From the NCBI GenBank assembly GCA_964030475.1, contig CAXIPT010000005.1, positions 6,495,202 through 6,559,201 of the forward strand: 64,000 bases of DNA, read 5' to 3'. Of this stretch, positions 1 to 11,113 are shown in pieces; the first letter of the stretch is position 1, and each line of letters starts with the position of its first letter. The stretch is from Tethya wilhelma (lineage: Eukaryota; Porifera; Demospongiae; Tethyida; Tethyidae). The notes beneath the pieces are model-generated. The model saw only the letters and a program-made list of their open reading frames with translations, did not search any database and was not told the origin of the DNA. Made by a program: the position numbers and the translations under genes.

Positions 1-609
1 ACCCTCAACATCAGCAAAAATCTCTCCAGGAATATACGTCAGAAGACGTACTGGAAATTTTATCTCCTGAACAAACTCGGCTTCACTGGAGCTCTCTTCC
101 AACAGATCTGTGCCTTCAATTTGAACAATGTCACGTCCAGTCTTACTAGCCAGTGGCTGGACACACTCAAAGCCTCTACTCTTGAGATGCCTCAATATGA
201 GGTTGACCCCCTCAAGGACTTCAAACGATGAAAACAAAGGATTGTTGATTTTGAGGACATACTCCTGAACAGCATCCTGATTTAGAGTGCAGCTGTGATT
301 ACGAAATGAATGGTGTGGGACACTGACATCGTGAATTGTTCTACTTTCATTGAAACTGTCAGGCACTCGAATGCCTCTGAAGTAGTAGTTTCGATCGTGA
401 TAGCTTGGAAGTGACGTCAACGATAGCGCATCAATATGTTTAAAATTAAAATGTTTTTTTAGAAGTTTTGAGATCGTTTGGTTCCCAACAACAGGTGGTC
501 TTCCTATGACTGTAGAGGGAGGCACAGGCGAGGCTGCTTCTACCTCGTGGATCGTTTGACTCCTTTTCAAAATGCAATACTGTCCAAGAGTGGCGGCAGG
601 GACTGTCAT
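1..609 (-). CDS. Hydroxylysine-kinase-like protein, N-terminal part (cut by window edge)
   Basis: An open frame of 203 codons runs from an ATG at 607-609 off the left edge. It carries the marks of the aminoglycoside-phosphotransferase-fold hydroxylysine kinase family (HYKK/AGPHD1): the LPSYHDRNYYFRG motif about 70 residues in, then EYVLKINNP and, near the edge, VRLLTYIPGE. The catalytic HGD loop and DFG-like Asp lie outside the window, so activity cannot be judged. Family members phosphorylate 5-hydroxylysine with GTP. The N-terminus is about 45 residues longer than in the two neighbours and may not all be translated. It is divergent to the paralogue starting at 997, with 387 bases between the two starts. 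I infer a local tandem family of three. Confidence 0.8.
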   Translation of the reverse strand, partial: MTVPAATLGQYCILKRSQTIHEVEAASPVPPSTVIGRPPVVGNQTISKLLKKHFNFKHIDALSLTSLPSYHDRNYYFRGIRVPDSFNESRTIHDVSVPHHSFRNHSCTLNQDAVQEYVLKINNPLFSSFEVLEGVNLILRHLKSRGFECVQPLASKTGRDIVQIEGTDLLEESSSEAEFVQEIKFPVRLLTYIPGEIFADVEG

Positions 610-996
610 GGAAAGATTTATGATGAATGTTAGATAATTTATGCAAACAACAACCAACATTGAAAGTAGACAATCTCAAAACACTCACTGACAAGTACCT
701 TTTCTCGTTGAGAATCCAGAAATGGTTCTCGATCCTGAACAAACCTTCAAGGAGACAGTTTGCTTGAGCATCTGCATCATCAGTTCGCTTGTTGTCCACT
801 GTAAATCTGACAAGTTTAAAGTTCGGGTTAATCGGATCGGCAAGGCCATGTGAATTGGAAATGGTCGTTAATTGCAACTCTTCTATCTACGCGCGCATGA
901 TCGATCCACGTGTCACACTTATGATTAGGCTCGGCTTCACTGACAAGTTTGACCTGATAAAAAGTCGATCAATTTATCATTCACCGGTTTTCTTTG
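610..996. promoter_or_regulatory. Intergenic gap between divergent hydroxylysine-kinase-like genes
   Basis: The 387 bases separate the start codons of two divergent paralogues, so both promoters and 5' untranslated regions must lie here. No TATA box or other element stands out. The arrangement is what is seen; a shared bidirectional promoter is inference. Confidence 0.4.
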
Positions 997-2305
997 ATGT
1001 TCATAAGGTTTGGTCGATCAGTACTTCGTAGAAGAATGTCTATCTCTGCTGGAAGACCTCCAAACCTCACTAGTGAAGGGATTGAAAGACTTCTGAAAGA
1101 GAAACTTCCCTTCAAACACGTTGATGTAGGATCAGTGAAGGCCCTTCCTAGTTACGACGATCGCAACTACTACTTTCAAGGAGTTTTAGAACACCCCCAA
1201 CAGCTCAATTTAAAAGATTCACCCTCTATGAATGATGACTATTCAGAAGCAGGTCAACTAGAGTATATTCTCAAAGTCCACAACCCTCTGCATGCCGATT
1301 TCAAAGAGGTAAAAGAACTAAATCTTATCAAGCGGCACCTTTGTTGCCAGGGATTCAATTGCATACAGCACCCTCTGGCTGATAGAAATGGAGAAGATAC
1401 TTTCGTCATGCAAGGAAAAGACTTACTGAAATACAGTAACACCAGTGATGTGCAGGATAGCACTGAACTAGCAGAAGGATTTAGTGTCCGTGTTATCAGT
1501 TTCATCCCAGGAGAGTTGCTTGACGAGATTAGCAAAGAGTTCATCACTCCAAAATTGCTGCTTGAAATAGGACAATATTGTGGCCGAATTTCAAAAGAAT
1601 TAGAGGTAACATGTAAATGTGTGTTTGCATCCACACATGTTAATTGATTGACCAATTTCTTTCATGTAGAGCTTAAGCAGTCCTGCTATAGAATCTCGAA
1701 GGACTCCATGGAACCTACTGAATTTTGTTGAAGTTGGCGACCATGTTGCTGAACTGGAGGACCACAAACAGATAGAGATAGCAGAAAAGGTTATCGGCAA
1801 CTTCAAGGAGCATGTTGTCCCAAAGATACCATCATTCAAGAGGGGTATAATTCACGGTGATGTAAATGGGCTCAATATTGTTGTGAAGAAGAAGAATGAA
1901 AATGGCTGTACTGAGTATGGGCTAGCTGGCATTATCGACTTTGGAGACTGTGTTGAATCGTGCTATGTTTTCGATCTGGGTATACTCCTTGCGTACATAA
2001 TGCTAGAGAACAGGGAGCCAATAGGAGGTGGAAGTCCTATGGAGTTTGTCACTCCCTTGCTTCGTGGTTACCATCAGATGTTTGGTTTTAGCCGAGAAGA
2101 AATTGGTTCACTCTATTACATTACCATGGCACGTTGCTGTCAGTCTGCAATCCTTGGTGCAATCAGCTTCAAGAAAGAACCGTGGAACACTTACCTTTTG
2201 ACCACCCCAAGAAAATGCTGGAAACTCCTGGAGCTAATGCTTGCCACTCCGAAGGAGACTGTGGATGAGATGTGGATGGAAGTACTGCAACCTGGGTCCA
2301 ACTAG
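997..2305 (+). CDS. HYKK: Hydroxylysine kinase (APH-fold kinase), complete
   Basis: Two exons, 997-1605 and 1670-2305, join in phase 0 through a GT-AG intron and encode 414 residues; human HYKK is about 373. The family motifs are all present: LPSYDDRNYYFQG near residue 50, EYILKVHNP, VRVISFIPGE, the catalytic loop HGDVNGLN at about residues 265-272, and the metal-binding GIIDFGD about 25 residues later. The expected reaction is GTP-dependent phosphorylation of 5-hydroxy-L-lysine in lysine/collagen catabolism. A second in-frame ATG at 1036 would give 401 residues; the extra N-terminus (MFIRFGRSVLRRRMS) is arginine-rich without acidic residues and resembles a mitochondrial presequence, which is inference. 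Of the three local paralogues this is the only one shown complete with an intact active site. Confidence 0.9.
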
Positions 2306-2393
2306 TAATATTTTCAGTATGACTGTGTTACATCTGTTGTGATAAATGTTGCAAGTGCTGATAAAGTTTAATTACATTCTTGAATTTAATGAC

Positions 2394-2394
<1 letters not shown>

Positions 2395-2428
<34 letters not shown>
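2395..2428. repeat. (GT)n microsatellite
   Basis: An uninterrupted GT dinucleotide run lies between the 3' ends of two convergent hydroxylysine-kinase-like genes. GT/CA runs are frequent throughout the window. Confidence 0.9.
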
Positions 2429-2431
<3 letters not shown>

Positions 2432-2448
2432 ACTGAGTGTCACAGTCA

Positions 2449-3655
2449 TCATCTTTGCTTCAATACATCCAGCCAAATCTTATTCGCTTCTTCTTTTGAA
2501 TACTTCATAAGTTCTTTCAATGATTTCCAACATTCCTCAACAATCCTACTGTGGTATGAGCTTCCACTCCTTGTATCACACTCATAGTTCAAAGAGACAG
2601 CCACAATAACTGTGCACAGCCTCACCAATACAAGAGTATAAAGACACTCTAGGTCACACTGGCTCAGTGGGAATGAGTGATAGTACCCAGCTATGACACA
2701 CCCAACGTTCACCACTGGGTCAGAGTCCCAGAATGGGAGCATCTTAGCAACCAGGGTGGCCAGCTCACACACGTGAGGACAGTGAATGGCGTCCGTGAAG
2801 TCAATGATGCCAGCAACAGAGTAGACCCCACTGCTGGATTTCTGCACAACAATGTTCCTGCTGGAAGTATCATACTGCAGTATACCGTGAGACAAAGATG
2901 GGATCTTTGGTAGAACAGTAGCTCTAAAATCAGCGCACACAGTTTTAACAATACTCTGTAGTTCCTTGTTCTCAACCAGAGGAATGAGAGTCTCAATTTG
3001 GAGAAAGTTTCTAGCATCCCAAATAGGATCAGAGAACTCTCTATTGTCAATAACTGGATGGGTGAAATCCTATAAATGAAATTTTAACGGGAAAAAAAAC
3101 TGAATCAAATTTGTGACGCATTATTTTTGTGTAACTATTAACTATTTATATTACAGTAATGCACACCTGTAGTAGTGCATCCATCGATCCAACAAGAGTT
3201 CCAGCCTCATATCCCAACTCCCTTGTCATCTCAACGTCACAGAGCAGGCTGCCTGGGATGAATGTCAACACACACACACAATACAACACCCTACTTCCAG
3301 TTCGAACACTTGGATCACCCCTGATCAGTTGATTCGCCGACATTAGTTCAACGTCTGTGCCACTCCTACTAGCAATTGGGGAGCAACATTTGAAATCTTT
3401 TCTTTTCAAGTGTTTGAGTAGTTCAATAACACCTTCGACCAGCTCGAAACTATTACAAACATTAAAGAGTTTGAGGACATATTCAGTGGATCTTTGTTGG
3501 CTGTGGTCATAGTCACTTTCCAGCACACCTTTGAAGTAATAGTTCCTGTCCTCAAAACCATCCAGCTGCTTCACTGCTTCAACCAGTTTAAAAGGATACA
3601 GTTTGGTGAGTAGAATCGTCGCTATCTTTGGATTGATATCAGGTGGGCGAGACAT
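2449..3655 (-). CDS. Hydroxylysine-kinase-like protein with degenerate catalytic loop
   Basis: Two exons, 3167-3655 and 2449-3069, join in phase 0 and encode 369 residues, close to the human HYKK length. The family signature FEDRNYYFKG, EYVLKLFN and VLTFIPGS are present. Where the active paralogue reads HGDVNGLN, this one reads QYDTSSRN (catalytic Asp near residue 230): His and Gly of the HGD motif are replaced while Asp and the distal Asn remain. The second metal-binding motif reads GIIDFTD instead of GIIDFGD. The full-length frame argues against a pseudogene, but reduced or altered kinase activity is likely. It is convergent with the gene at 997-2305 and divergent to DCUN1D at 4107. Confidence 0.85.
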
Positions 3656-4106
3656 GCCAGATCTCCGCGGATAAGATCTCTCTGTGATCCTCAGCCGCTC
3701 TAAGACCGTGTGGTCAACTGTAGAGGTGTCTTTAAGTCAACCTAAGTCTTTCTGGGGTACACAGTCCGAAGCTATGGTCAGATTTACTGGTTGTGGTAGA
3801 TTGTCGAATAGCTGTGGGGTTCAGTCAGGGTCAAAGGTTACCAGGTTTACGCATGCGCAACGATTTTAAGCTCTTTGGATTACGTCATTTGGCGCGTATC
3901 GGCGAAGGATAGCCGCATAGAATGACTCAGCACATCAGCTGTTGCGCGCGCCTCCTGATTCTGAGAAGAAGAGCTAGGAACTACTGGCCATTGGCGCGGA
4001 CCCTCGTTAGTTTCATGTAACCAGAGGATTCGTCCAAACACATCAGAGGCGGAGACCATTGCCAGCCTGTGCCTGCTTCTGTGTAGCCACCGAAGAGCAG
4101 GAGATC
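3656..4106. promoter_or_regulatory. Gap between divergent starts with NRF1-like site
   Basis: This 451-base stretch separates the start codons of the degenerate HYKK-like gene (minus) and DCUN1D (plus). It contains CGCATGCGC at about 3850-3858, a match to the NRF1 consensus YGCGCAYGCGCR, and GC-rich patches near 3890 and 3945. The same palindrome recurs near other starts in the window. Use as a promoter element is inference. Confidence 0.5.
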
Positions 4107-4615
4107 ATGGTGAGTGGGCATTAATTAGAACTAACATGGGCGTCCCTCTACTATTAAAGTCTCCTCAACTCGAGGCTTGGTTCTCTGCTCACAGCACTTA
4201 GCATCACTTACGGTGTGTCTAGCTAGCTGCATGGTTTGCACCAATTAGCCAGCCCTCCATTATCTAGGTACTGCTGTATGTGGTTCGACTGACGTATATT
4301 AAATAACTTTCTCCGCAGCACAAGCTAAAGCAGTCACAACGTACAAAGGTACGCCAGTTTGTCACTATCACCGGTACAGACGAGCACACCGCCGTCAGCT
4401 GCCTCTCTCAGAACGAGTGGAGACTGGACCTGGCAACTGACAACTTCTACCAGGACCCAGTGAGGTACTTTGTGGAGCCACCCAAACCAAGTGTTGACAG
4501 GAAGAGGATTGACCAGCTCTTCAATAAGTATAGGAGTGAGTTAGTTAATGTGAAGTCGTGTTTTAATAGTACATATTGGATTGCACATTGTTGGCCAGAG
4601 ATATTTGATAGTCAG

Positions 4616-4660
<45 letters not shown>

Positions 4661-5298
4661 AATTGACTGTTTTTAAGTGCATTCATTACATGTGTGGGAG
4701 ATGGCATGGTCTAGTCTCAGTATGTTGTTGTACACCTGGGGAGGAAAGATGCACTGACTGGTGTGTGAGGAGAGAGAGGCTTCAGAGGCACAGGATGCAC
4801 TTAACTCGTAGGAATGTGTTTCCTCCTATCTAGATCATAGATGTGTGTAACTTATACTCCCAGCATATTGTTGCATTCTTGAAACTAAAATGAGTTACTG
4901 AACAAACAGTTTTGTTTGCATTGACCCTTTGCTCCCTAAGCTACATTGATCACATGATCTTCCAAACTGGCCTATTGAGATAACATTATGGTGTGAATTT
5001 GTGTGCTTAATGTTGCTTATCATTTTGAACGCACTACATACACTTATTCATTTTATACTTGTATGCTCGCACCCTCACACCCTCACACCCTCACACCCTC
5101 ACACCCTCACACTAGACTCAGTTGAAGAGGACAAAATGTTAGCGGAAGGTGTAAGTCGATTCTGTGAAGATGCGAACCTTGACCCCACTAGTCTGACAGT
5201 TTTAATCATGGCGTGGAAGTTCAAGGCAGCCACTCAGTGCGAGTTCACCAGGAAAGAATTTGTGGATGGAATGACAGAGTTAGGGTGAGCAGCGTGCA

Positions 5299-5330
<32 letters not shown>

Positions 5331-7132
5331 TATAATGTATAGCGGGAAATTTTCGTTGGTGCAAAATTTCATATAAACGCACCAGAAAAACTTTTCATAG
5401 TTATAAATTTCGTATACGCAGCGTGCGCTTATATAAAGTAAATGTGGAGGTTAAATTTTTGCAGTTTTAATTTTTTTATATTTGAACAGCATACGAAAAA
5501 TACGAAAATTTCCACCATATGAAATTTCCCGCTATTCGGTACATTGCATGCATGCATGCTCTTGTTGAAATATGATATGGCTATTTTTGTAAGATCCCTC
5601 AGAGTGTGTGTTGTGAGCCATCTTTGTGTCCATCCACTGTCAGGTGTGACTCTGTTGAGAAGCTAAAGAAGAGATGTGAGACTTTGGAGAAGGAGATAAA
5701 AGACCAGTGGAAGTTTAAAGAGCTTTATCAGTTCACATTTAACTTTGCAAAGAATCCAGGACAGAAAGGCTTAGGTGAGAGCCGAGATAGGTTGGTTGTC
5801 TGTGTGTTATTACGTGTCCCTGTCTCTCCCTGTGTGTCTAGAACTGGATATGGCAATAGCTTACTGGAACATTGTACTGAAAGGAAGGTTCAAGTTCCTT
5901 GATCTCTGGTGTCAATTTCTCCAGGTAACCATTTCATTGTTTGTCAGCTTACATTGCATGTGGCTTCAGGAGAAGAGGATTGATATATAGGTTTAGTTTC
6001 GATCTGAGATACCATAGGCTTAATTGTTGCTTTAACATTTAATTTTGTGATTGGACTGTAAAAGAGCTTTGTGTTTCTCTCCCTCTCCCTCCCCCCCTCC
6101 CTGCTAGGAGCATCACAAAAGATCCATTCCTAAAGATACTTGGAATCTGTTATTAGAGTTTGCCAACACTGTCGATGATGGTATGAAGAATTATGACGAG
6201 GAAGGTAAGTGTACTCCTGGATGGTAGCAACCATCATCATATACACTAGTCTTCTGAATTGTTTTGAAGTTTTAAATGCACTCTTGTTGGGGTTTCCTTT
6301 GAATTCCAATTAACTATGTGTGGGGTCAAAGGTCATGTTAATTGATGTCCTAGAGTAGCCTCTCCATTGAGGGCAGTTCTATTCAGTAGTTGCCACGTAC
6401 AGTTTCCAATCAGTGTCAGTGTGTTAATGGAGCTAGGGTGATGAAATCACCAGTGGAGTTTCTGCCAGCTATCTTTGTACATGTGGAGGTGCTGGGTAGC
6501 TCCACGTGTGTGTTAGTGTGTGTTAGTGTGTGTTAGTGTGCTGTGTCATTCTAAGCTATTCATTGTTGGGATGTAATTACATTCCTTACATTCTCGATCT
6601 GTAGGCTTCATCTTAACTCCATTTTGAACTGCTGAATGTACACACACACACACACACACACGTACACACTGTGTGGCTGACCTTCATGTTGGGTCTTGAG
6701 TCATAAAGGAGGTTAAAATAATCACATGATTTGACCTCTGTATAGATTGAGCTAGCAAACCTCTTGGGCTGTGGAAAGTTGTTTGAATTCAACTCAGAAT
6801 TTGAATTTGTTATACCTTCCATAAACATTTTGGATAATTTTACCATTTTAGCACAACTGTATAACATAACATATGCAAGCTACCAATGATGTAGAAGCTG
6901 CCTTGTCAGCACTCTGCGGTCAATGTTGGGATACCTCTCTGTGTGTGAATAACTTTGATTATAAATAATTATTAAATTTTAAATTTAGAAAATTAATGAT
7001 TCTTGAATAACTCAATCACCTATTTTGGCCAATCACTCACTCTCACTCCTAGGTGCATGGCCGGTGCTAATTGATGACTTTGTTGAGTATGCCAAACCAA
7101 TGATCCAGCAGCAGCAACAAACTTCAGCGTAG
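4107..7132 (+). CDS. DCUN1D1: DCN1-like protein (DCUN1D), cullin neddylation co-E3
   Basis: Seven exons (4107-4109, 4319-4535, 5116-5284, 5644-5774, 5842-5924, 6108-6204, 7053-7132) join in frame and encode 259 residues, exactly the length of human DCUN1D1. Exon 1 is only the start codon. The N-terminal UBA-like part ([17 protein letters not shown]) covers residues 8-50; the PONY domain follows, with [17 protein letters not shown]-like [46 protein letters not shown] and the C-terminal [13 protein letters not shown]. The family stimulates NEDD8 transfer to cullins by joining cullin, RBX1 and UBE2M. The final exon is duplicated at 8820-8899. The exon 3 acceptor is preceded by a CACCCT-type minisatellite serving as its pyrimidine tract. 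Paralogue identity (D1 versus D2) is not resolved. Confidence 0.95.
5340..5534. mobile_element. MITE-like inverted-repeat element, copy A
   Basis: This 195-base element in DCUN1D intron 3 begins TAGCGGGAAATTTTCG and ends with near-inverse GAAATTTCCCGCTA. The outermost TA on each side fits a TA target-site duplication, as made by Tc1/mariner-type transposases. The interior is AT-rich with further CGTAT/ATACG inverted motifs and no coding frame. A second, diverged copy lies in opposite orientation at 63590-63779, which shows it is a family rather than a chance palindrome. Confidence 0.8.
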
Positions 7133-7931
7133 CCATGGTAATATTATAACTACACTGCTCTAATGATTTTAAGACAACCACTATATCTTTGTGCTGTGTC
7201 AAGAATGTACATTTTCTTTAGTATCTTTTATTTTGTGTTTAATATTATTAACATTATTGCCACGCCTACTATAACAAGAAGTGTCCATGCAGCACAGTGG
7301 GCTGGTGTGTGTTTCCATTGTTATGGTTGAAGCTAGCACTGATTCTGTTGCCATGAGTAACACCCACAACCTGCTGGCTAGTAAGAGTACAGGACTGATG
7401 GTGATAAAGTATTGGTGGGTATTAATTTTTCATCTTAAGATTGTAATTAGAAATTCATATAAAACTGAAGCTGAATGAAATTACATTAATTTATTATCAT
7501 TATTATTATTTATTACAAAAACAGTTATAACTATTGAAGATGGTCAGTCTGTAAGTTAAAGTTTGCTATCTACGTACAGTATTGAGTCTTGATCTGTTGG
7601 TGGCTTCAAGCCCAGGAGGTGCCTTCTCCTCCTCTCTCACTGTGACAACACTTCTCATCCAGAGAGGACAGTCCAGTCACTAGAGCATAGAGACACACTC
7701 CAATGGCACAGCCAGTGAGAGCTAGGGCCCCAAGGACCCACATCACGATGAGGCTCACGAAGGAGAAGAGATAAGGCACAGCATGGCACATACACCCCTC
7801 CCCTCCCTCCAGGCACTCCTGGGACTGGAAGTCACCGTAGTAGCCAAACACCCACACACTCCCAGCAATGAGCCACGCAAACAGGAACAGAGAGATGAGA
7901 CCTTCACAGCATCCTCCTCCCCTTTTGGCAC

Positions 7932-7962
<31 letters not shown>

Positions 7963-8423
7963 CTTCTTCTTGTCTTTGCCTCCATCTTGCTTGTCTTTGC
8001 CTCCACCTTGCTTCTCTTTGTCTTCATCTTGCTTGTCTTTGCCTCCATCTTGGCAGTTACAGCTATCTTCATTGCAGTCAGAGAGACCTGAGCAGCAGTG
8101 CTTGCAACTGTTGATGAAGATTTGAAACACACTGAAGCAGCCAAAGACAATGAGCCAGATGGGAATCAACCGTTGGCCAGGACAGTCATGAAGATACACT
8201 GACCCTGCAGGTGCAGTCAATGTACAGTGGGAAATGACACTCAGGTTTAGCTCTCTTATAATTAATAACATGCAAAATATTACTATGATACAGCTGCTGC
8301 CGACTTACCAATGGCTATCATTGCAATGGGTAGAGCAACAAACACAAGTAGACACAGCAGGCATGCAACTGCAGACAATTTTAAAGAGTTTGAGGTGTGA
8401 ATTGCAATAATTAAACATTTTGC
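6665..8423. repeat. 1.77 kb direct duplication, left copy
   Basis: This block recurs at 8432-10190 at a constant offset of 1,767 bases with almost no differences (a small cluster near 6713/8481 was seen). It includes the DCUN1D last intron part and last exon and the two last exons of the TMEM272-like gene. The left edge follows a CA run and the junction between copies is also a CA run (8423-8434). Near-identity over introns and spacers means a very recent event or two alleles placed in tandem by the assembler. Confidence 0.9.
7606..8368 (-). pseudogene. Truncated duplicate of the TMEM272-like gene (last two exons)
   Basis: Exons 7606-8204 and 8309-8368 are identical in sequence to the last two exons of the intact gene at 9373-10576, but the three upstream exons and promoter are missing because the duplication starts inside an intron. 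If the duplication is real, this copy has no start and is probably silent; if it is an assembly artefact, it does not exist. Confidence 0.75.
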
Positions 8424-8431
8424 TCACACAC

Positions 8432-9698
8432 ACACTGTGTGGCTGATCTTCATGTTGGGTCTTGAGTCATAAAGGAGGTTAAGTAATGTCACATGATTTG
8501 ACCTCTGTATAGATTGAGCTAGCAAACCTCTTGGGCTGTGGAAAGTTGTTTGAATTCAACTCAGAATTTGAATTTGTTATACCTTCCATAAACATTTTGG
8601 ATAATTTTACCATTTTAGCACAACTGTATAACATAACATATGCAAGCTACCAATGATGTAGAAGCTGCCTTGTCAGCACTCTGCGGTCAATGTTGGGATA
8701 CCTCTCTGTGTGTGAATAACTTTGATTATAAATAATTATTAAATTTTAAATTTAGAAAATTAATGATTCTTGAATAACTCAATCACCTATTTTGGCCAAT
8801 CACTCACTCTCACTCCTAGGTGCATGGCCGGTGCTAATTGATGACTTTGTTGAGTATGCCAAACCAATGATCCAGCAGCAGCAACAAACTTCAGCGTAGC
8901 CATGGTAATATTATAACTACACTGCTCTAATGATTTTAAGACAACCACTATATCTTTGTGCTGTGTCAAGAATGTACATTTTCTTTAGTATCTTTTATTT
9001 TGTGTTTAATATTATTAACATTATTGCCACGCCTACTATAACAAGAAGTGTCCATGCAGCACAGTGGGCTGGTGTGTGTTTCCATTGTTATGGTTGAAGC
9101 TAGCACTGATTCTGTTGCCATGAGTAACACCCACAACCTGCTGGCTAGTAAGAGTACAGGACTGATGGTGATAAAGTATTGGTGGGTATTAATTTTTCAT
9201 CTTAAGATTGTAATTAGAAATTCATATAAAACTGAAGCTGAATGAAATTACATTAATTTATTATCATTATTATTATTTATTACAAAAACAGTTATAACTA
9301 TTGAAGATGGTCAGTCTGTAAGTTAAAGTTTGCTATCTACGTACAGTATTGAGTCTTGATCTGTTGGTGGCTTCAAGCCCAGGAGGTGCCTTCTCCTCCT
9401 CTCTCACTGTGACAACACTTCTCATCCAGAGAGGACAGTCCAGTCACTAGAGCATAGAGACACACTCCAATGGCACAGCCAGTGAGAGCTAGGGCCCCAA
9501 GGACCCACATCACGATGAGGCTCACGAAGGAGAAGAGATAAGGCACAGCATGGCACATACACCCCTCCCCTCCCTCCAGGCACTCCTGGGACTGGAAGTC
9601 ACCGTAGTAGCCAAACACCCACACACTCCCAGCAATGAGCCACGCAAACAGGAACAGAGAGATGAGACCTTCACAGCATCCTCCTCCCCTTTTGGCAC

Positions 9699-9729
<31 letters not shown>

Positions 9730-10190
9730 CTTCTTCTTGTCTTTGCCTCCATCTTGCTTGTCTTTGCCTCCACCTTGCTTCTCTTTGTCTTCATCTTGCT
9801 TGTCTTTGCCTCCATCTTGGCAGTTACAGCTATCTTCATTGCAGTCAGAGAGACCTGAGCAGCAGTGCTTGCAACTGTTGATGAAGATTTGAAACACACT
9901 GAAGCAGCCAAAGACAATGAGCCAGATGGGAATCAACCGTTGGCCAGGACAGTCATGAAGATACACTGACCCTGCAGGTGCAGTCAATGTACAGTGGGAA
10001 ATGACACTCAGGTTTAGCTCTCTTATAATTAATAACATGCAAAATATTACTATGATACAGCTGCTGCCGACTTACCAATGGCTATCATTGCAATGGGTAG
10101 AGCAACAAACACAAGTAGACACAGCAGGCATGCAACTGCAGACAATTTTAAAGAGTTTGAGGTGTGAATTGCAATAATTAAACATTTTGC
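8432..10190. repeat. 1.77 kb direct duplication, right copy
   Basis: Second copy of the block at 6665-8423. This copy is continuous with the upstream exons of the TMEM272-like gene, while the left copy is continuous with the upstream exons of DCUN1D, so each gene is complete only with its nearer copy. Confidence 0.9.
8820..8899 (+). pseudogene. Duplicate last exon of DCUN1D
   Basis: An 80-base exon with its acceptor, identical to 7053-7132 (encodes [12 protein letters not shown] and the glutamine-rich tail). It could serve as an alternative last exon with no effect on the protein. It lies in the right copy of the 1.77 kb duplication. Confidence 0.75.
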
Positions 10191-10576
10191 TGCATTATAC
10201 TCTTACATGAGCCACAAAGTATTTTACAGAGCTTGAAGGAGTGGACTCCTGGGCTGGGTGAGGATTGTTTGGCTTGCTCCATTTGTTTCCTCATGTGCTG
10301 GATACTCCAAAACTGAGTGCAGGGACTTGAGCTGTCTGCTGCAAAACAAGGAGGTTTTAGTGTGATTTATTGAAAATTCTACCTATCAGGCTATTATTGA
10401 CGACCTTTCTTGATAGTGCCATTTGTCTTATGACTGGCAAGAGGAGAGTCATCTTGGAGTGAGGCTGACTGGCCCTGTGTAAGGTATTGATCAAACCCAC
10501 ACAATGTCATGTATATTGTCACAAATTCACAATACAGTCTCACCTTCAGAGCTTCTTTCTCTTTTAACATTTCCAT
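9373..10576 (-). CDS. TMEM272: TMEM272-like four-helix membrane protein with lysine-rich insert
   Basis: Five exons (10544-10576, 10405-10474, 10207-10338, 10076-10135, 9373-9971) join in frame to 297 residues. Four hydrophobic segments follow a soluble N-terminus: ACLLCLLVFVALPIAMIAIG; RLIPIWLIVFGCFSVFQIFI; LISLFLFAWLIAGSVWVFGY; and a longer C-terminal one around FSFVSLIVMWVLGALALTG. The CPGQRLIPIWLIVFG and AWLIAGSVWVFG motifs match TMEM272-like proteins, which are abundant in invertebrates and without known function. Between helices 2 and 3 sits a Cys-rich stretch, three KDKQD-type repeats and 13 consecutive lysines encoded by a CTT-repeat on the plus strand (about 9701-9738), so the protein length is probably polymorphic. 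Start chosen as the ATG whose exon chain stays open. Confidence 0.8.
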
Positions 10577-11003
10577 AGTTTAATTTGTCTTCAATTCTAT
10601 AACTGAATGTTAGATTCTAAATTTGAACTTCCAGCTCTCCCACACTGATTTATAGGACAAAACTGACTGCATGCCTCATGCACGCGCGCGGCGCGCGCAA
10701 TAATCATTACGTAATTCTTACAGAATTGCGCGCGCATGCGCATTTCAATAGTTTTTGTTCGAAAAACTTTGACTTTGATGTTGATAAACTTTTACACAAT
10801 AAGAATTAACGACGCAGTAGTAAGAACAAATTCACTCATGATGTATGGTAAGTTTTATTTGGTGTCAGTGGGAAACTGTCCAAACGTTATGAAGCACGAC
10901 TATCAGCTTGGAAATACATTAATGTAGTCCCACAAGTGATACTGTCCTAGCTCATGTTCTGATCCTCCAATGATAAACGTTTTAGAGTCGAGTTCTCCAG
11001 TGC
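10577..11003. promoter_or_regulatory. Upstream region of the TMEM272-like gene with NRF1-like palindrome
   Basis: GCGCATGCGC lies at 10732-10741, about 155 bases upstream of the TMEM272-like start, within a CG-rich patch (10681-10740, including a GCGCGCGGCGCGCGC tract). A second similar motif, TTGCGCATGCGT, is at 11228-11238. This fits an NRF1-type promoter. No reading frame that looks like a gene is seen in the rest of the stretch. Confidence 0.5.
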
Positions 11004-11113
11004 CATGATTCAGAGTGCAATAATAATAGCAACTTGCTGCGCTCGTGCTATTATTTTGCCATACTCTTGGCAGCTGGAGTGCAATTAATTCCATAATTGC
11101 ACTCTGAATCATG
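11004..11113. mobile_element. 110-base inverted-repeat element (MITE-like)
   Basis: CATGATTCAGAGTGCAAT at 11004-11021 is the exact reverse complement of 11096-11113. The 18-base perfect arms enclose 74 bases without a coding frame. The structure fits a miniature inverted-repeat element or foldback element; no target-site duplication is obvious. Confidence 0.7.

Noticed and set aside
7783..8125. Plus-strand open frames with leucine or phenylalanine runs, also at 9550-9892
   Set aside because: They read the CTT repeat of the TMEM272-like gene on the wrong strand.
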